NCBI GenBank assembly: GCA_028282195.1
Contig: JANQII010000036.1
Location: 1 to 37,520, forward strand
DNA from: Prolixibacteraceae bacterium
Lineage (GTDB): Bacteria > Bacteroidota > Bacteroidia > Bacteroidales > Prolixibacteraceae
Direction of reading: 5' to 3'
Length of the DNA: 37,520 bases
Part shown: piece after piece, positions 8,150 to 16,830 of the stretch
Layout of the letters: the number at the start of each line of letters is the position of its first letter
Position numbering within the stretch: position 1 is the stretch's first letter
The notes under the pieces: model-generated
The model's input: the letters and a program-made list of their open reading frames with translations, nothing else
The model's database searches: none
What the model was told of the DNA's origin: nothing
Program-made: the position numbers and the translations under genes

Positions 8150-9418
8150 TTATTCGTTTCTAATTAAACCTGTTTTATAAACTGCTATGTATCTATATAT
8201 TAGCTCAAATAAATAGGTAAACAGAGTAATCGAGATGAATGTCATTAAATACATATCCAAGCCCGTATAAAATGCAACAGCAATTAATACCAGGTAAAAA
8301 ACAGTGGTTAAAAACATTCCTAATGTAAATACCTTATACTTGCCAGAGGCAATTAAACAGTTTCTTCCAAATGCCAGGCTCCAAACCATAATGAGCGGAA
8401 TTAATAACAATATCCTTGAAGGAATGACAGCCTCTGTTAGTCCTTTCCCAAGAAAGTTTACTATTGATCCTAAAAATGGCTGTACCAACAAAATAAAGAT
8501 GCAGAATAAGAAGAAGGTTAGCTTAGTCGTTTTCAATAGAAACTTCATGTTCTTTTCTTTTCCCATTTTGGGGAAAATAGTAGTGTTAATTATATCAATA
8601 GGCTGCATCACGACCCTCATAATTTTTATTGAAAGATCGTAAACAGCAACTTCATTCATTCCTAACGCTGATCCTATAAAAATCACATTCATCCGATCTT
8701 TAACAGAAATAATTGCATTGGAGCTGAAAAGGGGCAACGTTTCAATGAAGTATTTTTTAAGTGTTGATATAGGCTGTATTTTAATCCTCACCTTATCTTT
8801 CCGGGTCAATATAAGAAGTCCTAAAATACCACCAATGAATATTCCAATGCTATTTAACAACGGAACAAGTAAGTAGTCAGAAACATTGTTGATGATAATA
8901 AATATCAGTGCCAGAAAAATGGACCGGGAGATCAGGTTAATAATTGTAATATACTTCATTCGCTCTACACCTTGAAAGTACCATTGAGGGAACAGCAGTT
9001 CGTTAAAACAAAATCCAAATGAAAAAAGAAACAACAACATTTCTTTTCGAAGTCCTGGTATCATTAGAACAATCAAGAATAAGGCAGCAAAAGAAATCAA
9101 CCATAGAAACAGTTTAATGATTAATACCGAAGAGATTATTTCTGTGAGTTTTGACTTATCATTCCGATGTATTGAAATGTTTTTAGTTGCCGAATTTTTG
9201 AATCCAAAATCAATTAGAACTCCAAAATAGGAAGAAATGACTTGAGCAAATACGACCAAACCATATTTCTCAGTCCCAAGAACTCTTATTAAATAAGGTA
9301 GGGTAATTAATGGCACCAGCATATTAAAAACCTGAAAAACAGACAAATATGAGAAATTATGAATCAACGTTTTGTGCTGATTTGCTTTTGAAACAATATT
9401 CAAAAATTTATCTTTCAA
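8150..9418 (-). CDS. wzx: Wzx-type oligosaccharide flippase
   Basis: A 422-residue membrane protein of the MOP superfamily (polysaccharide biosynthesis protein). It has about 12 membrane segments. The N-terminal signature region NFSYLSVFQVFNMLVPLITLPYLIRVLG is typical of Wzx/RfbX, and a positively charged loop follows. It would move the undecaprenyl-pyrophosphate-linked repeat unit across the inner membrane. The position between Wzz and the glycosyltransferases supports this. It is separated from Wzz by 49 bp. Confidence 0.85.
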   Translation of the reverse strand: MKDKFLNIVSKANQHKTLIHNFSYLSVFQVFNMLVPLITLPYLIRVLGTEKYGLVVFAQVISSYFGVLIDFGFKNSATKNISIHRNDKSKLTEIISSVLIIKLFLWLISFAALFLIVLMIPGLRKEMLLFLFSFGFCFNELLFPQWYFQGVERMKYITIINLISRSIFLALIFIIINNVSDYLLVPLLNSIGIFIGGILGLLILTRKDKVRIKIQPISTLKKYFIETLPLFSSNAIISVKDRMNVIFIGSALGMNEVAVYDLSIKIMRVVMQPIDIINTTIFPKMGKEKNMKFLLKTTKLTFFLFCIFILLVQPFLGSIVNFLGKGLTEAVIPSRILLLIPLIMVWSLAFGRNCLIASGKYKVFTLGMFLTTVFYLVLIAVAFYTGLDMYLMTFISITLFTYLFELIYRYIAVYKTGLIRNE

Positions 9419-9467
9419 CTTAAATTATTTGATGTATTTGACTCAGTTATAAAGTATGCGTAAATAC

Positions 9468-10586
9468 TTAATGAGACTTCTGAAACTGTTTTCTTATAGT
9501 ACTGATGAAATCTTTACTAAAGACATAAATAAAACCTGCTATTACTCCAATCAAGGAAAACAGAACGATCAATAACATCCGGTTAGGAGCTGATTTCTCA
9601 TAAGGGATCGTCACCGGTTCTATTACAGTAAAAACAGGAGTATTCTTTTTCACTTGTATCTTATGCGTTTCCAATTGTTTTGCAAGTTCGGAATAGACAC
9701 CATAAATTAGATTGTACTCCGCTTCCAATTGTTGTAGTTTAATACGTGCAGCAGCTGTACTGACATTCCGGTTTTGATCACTGAATTGTGCTAATTCTTT
9801 TTGAACAACTATATACTCTTCCTTTTTCAGTTTATATTGATTTTCTACAAATAATAACTGATCTTGTGACTTCCTAATTTTGTGATTAGTTATCTCATTT
9901 TGCAATAGGTGTAAGGCGTTTTTTGTCAATTCTGCGGCAGCTTTTGCTTCAGGCATTATTGCTGAAATTGAAACATCCCCATCTTTGTCATTAACTTCCA
10001 GGATTAACTGATCGTTTAAACGCTTAATCAGTTCTTTCTCTTTTTGACTAACACTTAATAATTCATAGTTAGCTGCTTCAAACATAAAATTTTCATCTTT
10101 GCTCAAAAACTTCCTGATCGTAGAAGGCAGCCCAATTGTAAAACGTTTCAGATAACCAAAGATGCCCGGTTTGTATACATTAAGATAGTAGTCGGCAAAT
10201 GACATTTTTTTCTCAAAACCTTTGATTGATAATTGGGTTTTCATCAATTCCTTTTGAAACGGTATACTTCTAGCAATTTTGGGATAAAGGCTTGGAGAAA
10301 CACCTACATCTTCATCAAGTGAATTTAAATTAATACCTGCCATGGCTGCCAATCCTCCAAGATTCCCTCCCAAAGCTGAAGCACTCTCCTCTGTTTGAGG
10401 AACCATCGTTGTATAAGCTGTATATTCAGGTTCAGAAAATACCGCAATAAACAAACCAATTGCCATAAAGATGATTGTTAATTTGATTATTGTCATGCGT
10501 CCATTCCATAATACTTTTGCCAAATCAATAAGATTAACCTCATTATCTTTTGCTCTTGAGTTAGTAGTAGTATTCTGATTATTCAT
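9468..10586 (-). CDS. wzz: Wzz-family polysaccharide chain-length regulator
   Basis: A 372-residue inner membrane polysaccharide co-polymerase. It has an N-terminal membrane helix (about 34-55), a long periplasmic coiled-coil region (about 230-300) and a C-terminal helix preceded by the proline-containing PYEKSAPNRML segment, the standard Wzz layout. There is no C-terminal tyrosine-kinase domain, so it is the Wzz and not the Wzc kind. It would set chain length and connect polymerisation with the Wza-like exporter, whose gene lies 39 bp upstream. Confidence 0.85.
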   Translation of the reverse strand: MNNQNTTTNSRAKDNEVNLIDLAKVLWNGRMTIIKLTIIFMAIGLFIAVFSEPEYTAYTTMVPQTEESASALGGNLGGLAAMAGINLNSLDEDVGVSPSLYPKIARSIPFQKELMKTQLSIKGFEKKMSFADYYLNVYKPGIFGYLKRFTIGLPSTIRKFLSKDENFMFEAANYELLSVSQKEKELIKRLNDQLILEVNDKDGDVSISAIMPEAKAAAELTKNALHLLQNEITNHKIRKSQDQLLFVENQYKLKKEEYIVVQKELAQFSDQNRNVSTAAARIKLQQLEAEYNLIYGVYSELAKQLETHKIQVKKNTPVFTVIEPVTIPYEKSAPNRMLLIVLFSLIGVIAGFIYVFSKDFISTIRKQFQKSH

Positions 10587-10625
10587 CTTTTGCTTATAAA
10601 AATTTATTCTCTGGAAAAATACAAT

Positions 10626-13061
10626 TTACTTAAGCAAAGCAGCTACTGCAATTGCTAAAGAAGAAAGGGCGCCGGCTATACTTACCCAGGTACCTGTATC
10701 TTTTTCAGTACGTGGTGGCTTTGAAGGAACAACGATCTGACAACCAACCATTGGTTGTGGGTAATTACGCGTTAAAAAAGATTTTGTCACCTTGGTTGTA
10801 CCATCACTATATATAATGTATACCTTCCCTTTTTTAGCATTCGTTGAAAACCCACCAGATCTGTTGATGTAATACTTCAGGTTCTTCCCATCCTTAAACG
10901 ACTGACCAATTGGATTTAAAACTTCACCAGTAACCCAAATCTCATCTGAATGCCTGGGAATATATATTTCGTCTCCTTCTCTCAAAATATAATCATGAGA
11001 CTTCCCCGGATTTTTTAGAATCTCAGCGAGATTAAGTTCGAGGCGGCTAATATCCAGTTTTTCTTTATTCGTAGTAAGGCTATCTTCTTGCTGCATCGTT
11101 CTAATGAGCTTCAAATTATGCGCAAGTTCCGGCTTTGTTTCACGGTCAAGCCGTGCTCCCTTAGTATTGGCATAGGGAGTTAATCCCCCTGCTCGTTTGA
11201 TGATATCAGAGATACGCTCATTTTTGTTTGATACACTATACTGCCCCGGATATTTAATCTCACCTTTAATACTTACTGTTTCCTGCTTAAAATAGGAAGG
11301 TGCTTTACGCACATAAATATGATCAAAAGGTTTTAAAATAAAACTTGTCCCTGATGGATCGATCCCCAGGTTCCTATCAATATCAAACTGGAATAAACTA
11401 ACCATCTTATCATTAATTGAAGCAGCTTCTTCAGGGGCGTTTCTTCGGGCAACCTCAATATGTGACTGACTGGCAGCTTCTGTAAAACCACCAGCTAAAA
11501 ATATCAAATCCCGAAGCGTCATATTTTTGGTGTAATCATACTCCCCGGACTTCATTACCTCCCCAAATATCCTTAGCTTAGGCTTCTCCCCAATACTGAA
11601 AATATCCCGGATCAAAACCTGATCTTCCCGCTGAAGTTTAAAATCTACATCCCCTTTTAATACTTCATCAACATTAAAAGGAATGGTCGATGGGAACAGC
11701 TGTTCATCCAGCCGGGTAATTAACCCCCGGTTTGAATAATGATCTTCGCGTACTCCCTCTGCTTTCCGGATTAACCCGCTCAAGCTCATCCCTTCGGAAA
11801 GACTATAATCACCTGGCCGCATAACAGCACCTTCAATACTTACACGGTTTTGAAACCGGGTAGTAACTTCTCCGGCATAAATACTATCTCCATTCTGAAG
11901 TTGGAATGAATCAAATTCAGCATTACCAATATCAAGAAGCTGATGTTCATTTTCACTATAACGAATAACTGAAACTTTCTTTTGATAAGCTCCGCCAGCA
12001 AACCCTCCGGCAAATTTTATCAACTCTCCTAAATGCTCATTCTGTTGCACCTCAAAAATTCCTGAACGTTTAAATGAACCTGCAAGTTCTATCCGCTTTT
12101 CATAGGTCGGTATTAAAAGAATATCCTGATCTCTCAGCAAAATATTTTCACCGGTCTTCCCATTTAGCAGGTAGTCATAAACATCAATCTCAGCAATTGT
12201 TTCATCACTACGTATTAGTTTAATTTTTCGAAATGATCCATTTTCATTAGGACCGCCTGAAAGATACAATGCATTAAATGCTGAAGCCGTTGCTGGTATG
12301 GTGTATGTTCCAGGCGCAATTACTTCACCAATTACATTAATATTGATCGCCCGGATAAAGCTCAGGCTTACATCTGCAAATGTATTTGGCTCATCTGAAC
12401 CCATGTCACTGTAAATCGCCTGCAACCGTTTTAAAATGATGTTCTGAGCTTCAGAAAACTCCTTGCCAGCCAGAGAGATTGAGCCTACTCCTGAAACCTG
12501 AACATTCCCATTCGTATCAATTGACAGCATATACGTTTTCTGACTATCGCCCCATATATTTATTTGAAGCTGATCACCTACTCCCAAAATGTAGTTTTTA
12601 GGTATTGGAATATTTATTGAAGGCTCAAAACTTAAATTTTCTGAGTTAAACAATTGATGCCCAAATATTCTCTTATTTAATTCAGAAACCTCAAGCAATT
12701 TCTTCTGACTATATTGATTATAAAGAATTGAATCGCTAAGAAAAGGAACTGAAAGTCCATGGAGCCCAGTACCAACCTGAGGCATCATCATCTGAGACTG
12801 TGGAGAATTCAACTGCTGTGTTCTTAAAAGCAATTGATCAATCTGAGTCTGCGAAGCCCCCCTGGCTTTGGCTAAATTAATGGCTTGTTCCATGCTCAGG
12901 CTCCTGGCCTGTATTTCCTGATTAATCCTCATAATTTGCTGATCACTTAATTGGTCAACCTGCACCGATGCCGGATCAACATTTTGGCTAAAAACAGAAA
13001 TGGATAATAGTAAAGTGTAAAAAAGAAGAATGATTTTTAATTTCATATTTTGTGTATTCAT
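10626..13061 (-). CDS. Wza-like polysaccharide export protein with SLBB repeats
   Basis: An 811-residue exporter, about twice the length of classical Wza. It has a signal peptide (1-25, ending SVFSQ), a Gln-rich helical region (about 35-95), a polysaccharide export domain (about 153-240, containing YILGVGDQLQINIWG) and then six SLBB-like repeats near 240, 325, 408, 497, 597 and 705, each with a G-x-V/I-x-x-P/S-G pattern. A C-terminal hydrophobic helix (about 788-811) could be membrane-spanning. This long multi-SLBB form is common in Bacteroidota. It forms the outer membrane/periplasmic export channel and is the first gene of the polysaccharide operon. The ATG five codons in (13046) is also possible as start. 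Confidence 0.9.
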   Translation of the reverse strand: MNTQNMKLKIILLFYTLLLSISVFSQNVDPASVQVDQLSDQQIMRINQEIQARSLSMEQAINLAKARGASQTQIDQLLLRTQQLNSPQSQMMMPQVGTGLHGLSVPFLSDSILYNQYSQKKLLEVSELNKRIFGHQLFNSENLSFEPSINIPIPKNYILGVGDQLQINIWGDSQKTYMLSIDTNGNVQVSGVGSISLAGKEFSEAQNIILKRLQAIYSDMGSDEPNTFADVSLSFIRAININVIGEVIAPGTYTIPATASAFNALYLSGGPNENGSFRKIKLIRSDETIAEIDVYDYLLNGKTGENILLRDQDILLIPTYEKRIELAGSFKRSGIFEVQQNEHLGELIKFAGGFAGGAYQKKVSVIRYSENEHQLLDIGNAEFDSFQLQNGDSIYAGEVTTRFQNRVSIEGAVMRPGDYSLSEGMSLSGLIRKAEGVREDHYSNRGLITRLDEQLFPSTIPFNVDEVLKGDVDFKLQREDQVLIRDIFSIGEKPKLRIFGEVMKSGEYDYTKNMTLRDLIFLAGGFTEAASQSHIEVARRNAPEEAASINDKMVSLFQFDIDRNLGIDPSGTSFILKPFDHIYVRKAPSYFKQETVSIKGEIKYPGQYSVSNKNERISDIIKRAGGLTPYANTKGARLDRETKPELAHNLKLIRTMQQEDSLTTNKEKLDISRLELNLAEILKNPGKSHDYILREGDEIYIPRHSDEIWVTGEVLNPIGQSFKDGKNLKYYINRSGGFSTNAKKGKVYIIYSDGTTKVTKSFLTRNYPQPMVGCQIVVPSKPPRTEKDTGTWVSIAGALSSLAIAVAALLK

Positions 13062-13273
13062 ATATCAATCGTTACTAACGGGTATTTCAAGCTCTAGTAT
13101 ATAGTTGTTACATCTGTCTAAAAGGTTGCTTCGTTTTATTAACTCAAATTTAGGTGGAAAATTTGTTCCCTTTTGATTTTATCCTTGAAGACAAGAAGTT
13201 TCTTTCACTTTATCTTTTCTACAAGTAAAAAAGCAGTTATTCTTGTTCCAAAAGATATGATTTTGTGACACTG

Positions 13274-13281
13274 CAAAATTA
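13274..13281 (-). promoter_or_regulatory. Candidate -7 box for the polysaccharide operon
   Basis: On the minus strand TAATTTTG followed by C matches the Bacteroidota -7 consensus TAnnTTTG exactly. A second exact match (TAAATTTG) lies nearer the gene at 13145-13152. Neither has a clear -33 TTTG at the right distance, so which one is used is open. The first would leave a leader of about 200 nt. Confidence 0.35.
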
Positions 13282-13420
13282 ATCATATCATACTTTTTAT
13301 TGATATAAAATTGCTTAAAAGTTACCTGTAAGAACATTTCTTACTTGAAAACATATGATTGATTTAAATATAGCTACTAGTCAATCCATTGAAGTTGTCA
13401 AAAGTTAAATGATAATAGTA

Positions 13421-13570
13421 TGCTATTGAATGGGACAATTGTTTTTTTTGACTCTCCCTCCCTGCCTGACGGTAGGCAGGTTCTCCCTCTCTTCGAGAAG
13501 AGAAGGACGATCCCGGGCACTCGGGATCAGGGGGAGTTAGTTGAAAAAAAGTGTCACCATTCATAACATC
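13421..13570. repeat. Long imperfect palindromic repeat element with nested hairpins
   Basis: The outer arms pair over about 35 bp with interruptions: GAATGG...GACA...T-run on the left (from 13428) matches the reverse complement of A-run...TGTC...CCATTC (to 13562). Inside are three tight hairpins: CCTGCCT/AGGCAGG (13461-13480), TCTCTT/AAGAGA (13488-13503) and GATCCCG/CGGGATC (13509-13528). It is GC-richer than the surroundings and looks like a member of a dispersed REP/MITE-like family. Confidence 0.7.
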
Positions 13571-13717
13571 AGCAAATAGCACTATTTCATACGATTACAG
13601 CTATTTTCAGCTTCTAACTTTAAACAAGTTCATTATGTAAATAGTTTTAAAACGAACAAATCATGAAATAATTTTGATGAATCACAGTTTTATTTTAATG
13701 AATGACTTTTTAATTTT

Positions 13718-13725
13718 TACTTTTG
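13718..13725 (+). promoter_or_regulatory. Candidate -7 box for wzi
   Basis: TACTTTTG followed by C matches TAnnTTTG exactly, about 72 bp before the start codon. No convincing -33 element was seen. Confidence 0.4.
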
Positions 13726-13797
13726 CTTCTCAAATTTTATTTGCTTTAAGTCAATTAATGCCTAAAAACATTCAGGTACATTTTTAGCTTCTGTCTT

Positions 13798-15234
13798 ATG
13801 ATAAAAAAGATAATTATATCAATTATATTTTTATTAACTACATCTTTGATTTTCTCTCAGGAACAATCAAATAAAACTGAAATAAATAGTTCTTCAAATG
13901 CCCTTTTCTCCGGGGAAAAAGGAATGCCTTTCTGGTTGCACACCAATAAGCTGGGAAAAATTAATACCTCAAAAAGCAGCCTGGGCTTGTTGGATCTTTC
14001 AATTCATAATAAACAGCAATTCAAATCTTCAAAAGAAATAGCACTTGAGCTTGGAGCAAATATAACAGGAAGCTATGATGGAAACTCTGCACTAAAGTTT
14101 TTTGAATATTGGGGACGTTTTCATTTTAAAAACTTTTACCTGCATGCGGGTGCTAAAGGTGAAGAAGAATTATACAACGGCTTGTCTGTAACCAACGGCA
14201 ATATATTACTATCTAATAATGCACGGCCCGCGCCAAGGCTTGAGTTCGGGTTTGATTCATTAAAACTTTTCAACGGGAAAACAGGGAGTAGGTTTTCATT
14301 TGATGGCTTATATTCTGAGCACCTTTTACTTGATGACAGGTACATAAAAAACCCAATACTACATCATAAAAACTTAAATGTAACTTATTCCGTAAATAAA
14401 AACTGGAGTGTAAAGCTGGGTATTGACAATTGGGTATATTGGGGAGGTGAGTTTCCAAATGGAAATGACATACCCGGAATTGAGTACTATTTTAAATACG
14501 TTTTGGGACAACAGGGAGGCAAAAAATCAGATCCCTCGGAGCAAAAAAACGTAGCGGGCAATCACATCGGGCAATATCAACTTTCTATAAAACATCAAAG
14601 AAAATCAGGTATTTTTAATTTCTACCTGCAACACATTTGGGAAGATGGTAGTGGCTTAAAGTTTCGCAATTTTGGAGATGGGTTACTGGGAATTTCTTTT
14701 CAGAAAATGGACAAGAACAACTTACTGAACGGCTTTCTTCTTGAGTTTGTCAGGACTATGGACCAGGGAGGCAAATTACATCAGTTTCAACCGGATCCAG
14801 ACGACCCGGACCATACCATTGGTAAAGGGCGTGATAATTATTTCGGTCATCATATATACAGGTCAGGATTCACAAGTTATGGACGAACTGTAGGGCTCCC
14901 ATTAATCACTCCGGCATTAAATGAAGATGGTACCTCGAGAGGAATTTCAAACAATCGGTTATGGGCTATTCATTCTGGATTATATGGCCAGATTAAAAAT
15001 AGGATCTTCTGGAAAACTCTTCTTACATACTCCAGGAATTATGGTACTTACGGTTCTCCAAATGAAGGGGGCAGGAATAAACTATCAGCAGGAATTGATT
15101 TAAGCTGGTCAAGGGCACAAAAACCAATATCTTATTTTTTAAGATTTGCAGCTGATATGGGAAACTATCAACCCAATACAATGGGAGTTGAGTTTAAAAT
15201 CGCTTATCGCTTTTTCAAAGTCCATAACAAATAG
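13798..15234 (+). CDS. wzi: Wzi-family capsule assembly outer membrane protein
   Basis: A 478-residue protein with a signal peptide (about 1-21, ending LIFSQ) and a beta-barrel-like pattern of alternating aromatic strands, as in Wzi/capsule assembly proteins. Family-like segments include the early FWLHTNKLGKI, the repeated aromatic strands, NNRLWAIHSGLYGQIKNRIFWKTLLTYSRNYGTYG, and a C-terminal aromatic strand (FKIAYRFFKVHNK). In E. coli, Wzi binds capsule and anchors it to the cell surface. It is transcribed away from the polysaccharide operon, and its stop lies 5 bp from the convergent WecA-like gene. Confidence 0.85.
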   Translation: MIKKIIISIIFLLTTSLIFSQEQSNKTEINSSSNALFSGEKGMPFWLHTNKLGKINTSKSSLGLLDLSIHNKQQFKSSKEIALELGANITGSYDGNSALKFFEYWGRFHFKNFYLHAGAKGEEELYNGLSVTNGNILLSNNARPAPRLEFGFDSLKLFNGKTGSRFSFDGLYSEHLLLDDRYIKNPILHHKNLNVTYSVNKNWSVKLGIDNWVYWGGEFPNGNDIPGIEYYFKYVLGQQGGKKSDPSEQKNVAGNHIGQYQLSIKHQRKSGIFNFYLQHIWEDGSGLKFRNFGDGLLGISFQKMDKNNLLNGFLLEFVRTMDQGGKLHQFQPDPDDPDHTIGKGRDNYFGHHIYRSGFTSYGRTVGLPLITPALNEDGTSRGISNNRLWAIHSGLYGQIKNRIFWKTLLTYSRNYGTYGSPNEGGRNKLSAGIDLSWSRAQKPISYFLRFAADMGNYQPNTMGVEFKIAYRFFKVHNK

Positions 15235-15239
15235 ATCAT

Positions 15240-16421
15240 CTAAGCTCTTCGTTTAAAAAAAAATAATTTTTTTCTGTTAATAACTTCAATCAGCTTCTCT
15301 TCATCAGTATCTAAGCCTATTGTTAAAATCTTTCGGGTTAACTTCATATGGGTTATATTGTGACGTATTTGAATGTTCTTAATCCAATTAATAGCACCTA
15401 TTAAACAGAAGCTAAAAACCAGAATAGAAAAGAAACTTACAGTTACTGATATATAATTCTGAACAATTACTGATAAGATCACGAAAAAAGAAGTATATCC
15501 AACAAGAAAACCTGAAGCCTGTTTGTGAGTCAATCCCATTTTTATCAGCATGTGATGGATATGGTTCATATCCGGGGAAAAAGGGGATTTACCATTGAAA
15601 AGACGAATCGTGAAAACCCTCAACACATCACAAATTGGAACAATTAACAATGACAATATAATTGATGGTAAATGACTAAATATCATAATATTATCTGCAT
15701 TAGCTCCTATATTATTGAATTTGATTACCAGAACCGATAAAACAGCTCCAAGAATTAAAGAGCCTGTATCACCCATGAAAATCTTATTTTCGCCACCCCA
15801 TAGGTTAAATCGTAAAAATGCCAATAAACTCCCGCATAAAGAGAAAGATAAAATTGCATACAAATAGAATCCCTGGCTACCGAACCAAAAGCCGATAATT
15901 AGAGATACAAAAACACCAATTCCTGCTGCTAATCCATCAATCCCATCTATCAGGTTCATTGCATTTATTAAAAACAAAAATATTGCAAATGCCAAACCAC
16001 TACCTGCCAATTCAGGAATAGCATTTAACCCGAAAAGCCCATTCATGTTCTCAATCCTAAAATCACCTGCAAACACGAGCATTGCCGCAGCAGCAACTTG
16101 AATAAGAAATTTCTTTTTTGCAGAAATAACCAGAATATCATCTTTCAGGCCAATAAAAAATAACATCAACACCGCACCAAATAAATAGCTAAACTCAATT
16201 GACTGATGATCCCGTTGAAAAAGAATAAAACTAAGGGTCATCCCTATAAATATTCCAACTCCACCTAAAGTAGGGACAACAACTTTATTCAATTTTCTGT
16301 GATTCGGTTCATCAAAAAGTTGTTTGGCATTCGAGACCCTGATAATTGGGGGAATACTAATATAAGTAATAATGAAACTAAGAATAATATTTGGCAAATA
16401 ATTAACTAAAAAATCGATCAT
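15240..16421 (-). CDS. WecA/MraY-family undecaprenyl-phosphate sugar-1-phosphate transferase
   Basis: A 393-residue polytopic membrane enzyme. Diagnostic motifs are HRKLNKVVVPTLGGVGIF (41-58), the GLKDD Mg-binding aspartates (91-95), NLIDGIDGLAAG (156-167), FMGDTGSLILG (215-225) and the cytoplasmic HIHH box (287-290). It transfers a HexNAc-1-phosphate from UDP-sugar to undecaprenyl phosphate and so starts lipid-linked repeat-unit synthesis. WecA/TagO-type is more likely than MraY because of the HIHH loop and context. The neighbouring operon has no primase of its own, so this enzyme probably starts that polymer. A soluble C-terminal tail of about 55 residues follows the last membrane helix. 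Confidence 0.85.
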   Translation of the reverse strand: MIDFLVNYLPNIILSFIITYISIPPIIRVSNAKQLFDEPNHRKLNKVVVPTLGGVGIFIGMTLSFILFQRDHQSIEFSYLFGAVLMLFFIGLKDDILVISAKKKFLIQVAAAAMLVFAGDFRIENMNGLFGLNAIPELAGSGLAFAIFLFLINAMNLIDGIDGLAAGIGVFVSLIIGFWFGSQGFYLYAILSFSLCGSLLAFLRFNLWGGENKIFMGDTGSLILGAVLSVLVIKFNNIGANADNIMIFSHLPSIILSLLIVPICDVLRVFTIRLFNGKSPFSPDMNHIHHMLIKMGLTHKQASGFLVGYTSFFVILSVIVQNYISVTVSFFSILVFSFCLIGAINWIKNIQIRHNITHMKLTRKILTIGLDTDEEKLIEVINRKKLFFFKRRA

Positions 16422-16830
16422 AATAACTAGGGGTTATTTTCTGCAAAATAAACTGGTTGGTACAAACTTTACAAAAAGAATGCCAACATTAACTTTACGT
16501 GTAAATAAATTTAATTTTAAATTAATAGAATAAATCTGTTTAATAATTTTTATGGCCCTGTTTTCTATTTTAAGATGAGTTACTTTTAAAAAGGTTGCGT
16601 ATAATCTATACGTTTGAAAATAAATTTACCCTACCTTTTTCTTTCAAATGGAGCTAAACTATTTCTTTTCTTCTTCAACGGCTCCAACATTTATATTATT
16701 GCATTTCATCAGATAGTATATAGAAGGCGATGAATGTGACATTTATTGGGAAAAAATTTACAACATGAGTTTTTAAAGACAAAAAAAGACCCTCAAAAAG
16801 AGAGTCTTAGCTGACATATGCTGGTTATTG
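16422..16830. other. Intergenic region, WecA-like gene to serS
   Basis: 409 bp, AT-rich. Apart from the serS terminator at its right end, I see no gene, repeat or clear promoter in it. Confidence 0.6.
16779..16808 (-). terminator. serS terminator
   Basis: On the minus strand AAGACTCTC, a 5-T loop and GAGGGTCTT (one wobble pair), then a T run. It starts 23 bp past the serS stop. Confidence 0.85.

Larger units (their letters stand above)
13062..13797. other. Divergent intergenic region between wza and wzi
   Basis: 736 bp without a credible gene. It holds candidate promoters for both flanking genes and a roughly 150-bp palindromic repeat element (13421-13570). The 72-codon frame on the minus strand through the palindrome (13364-13582) is a by-product of the repeat. 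Confidence 0.7.

Noticed and set aside
13364-13582. 72-codon minus-strand reading frame in the wza-wzi intergenic region
   Set aside because: It is read through the palindromic repeat element, has low-complexity composition, and matches no family I know.
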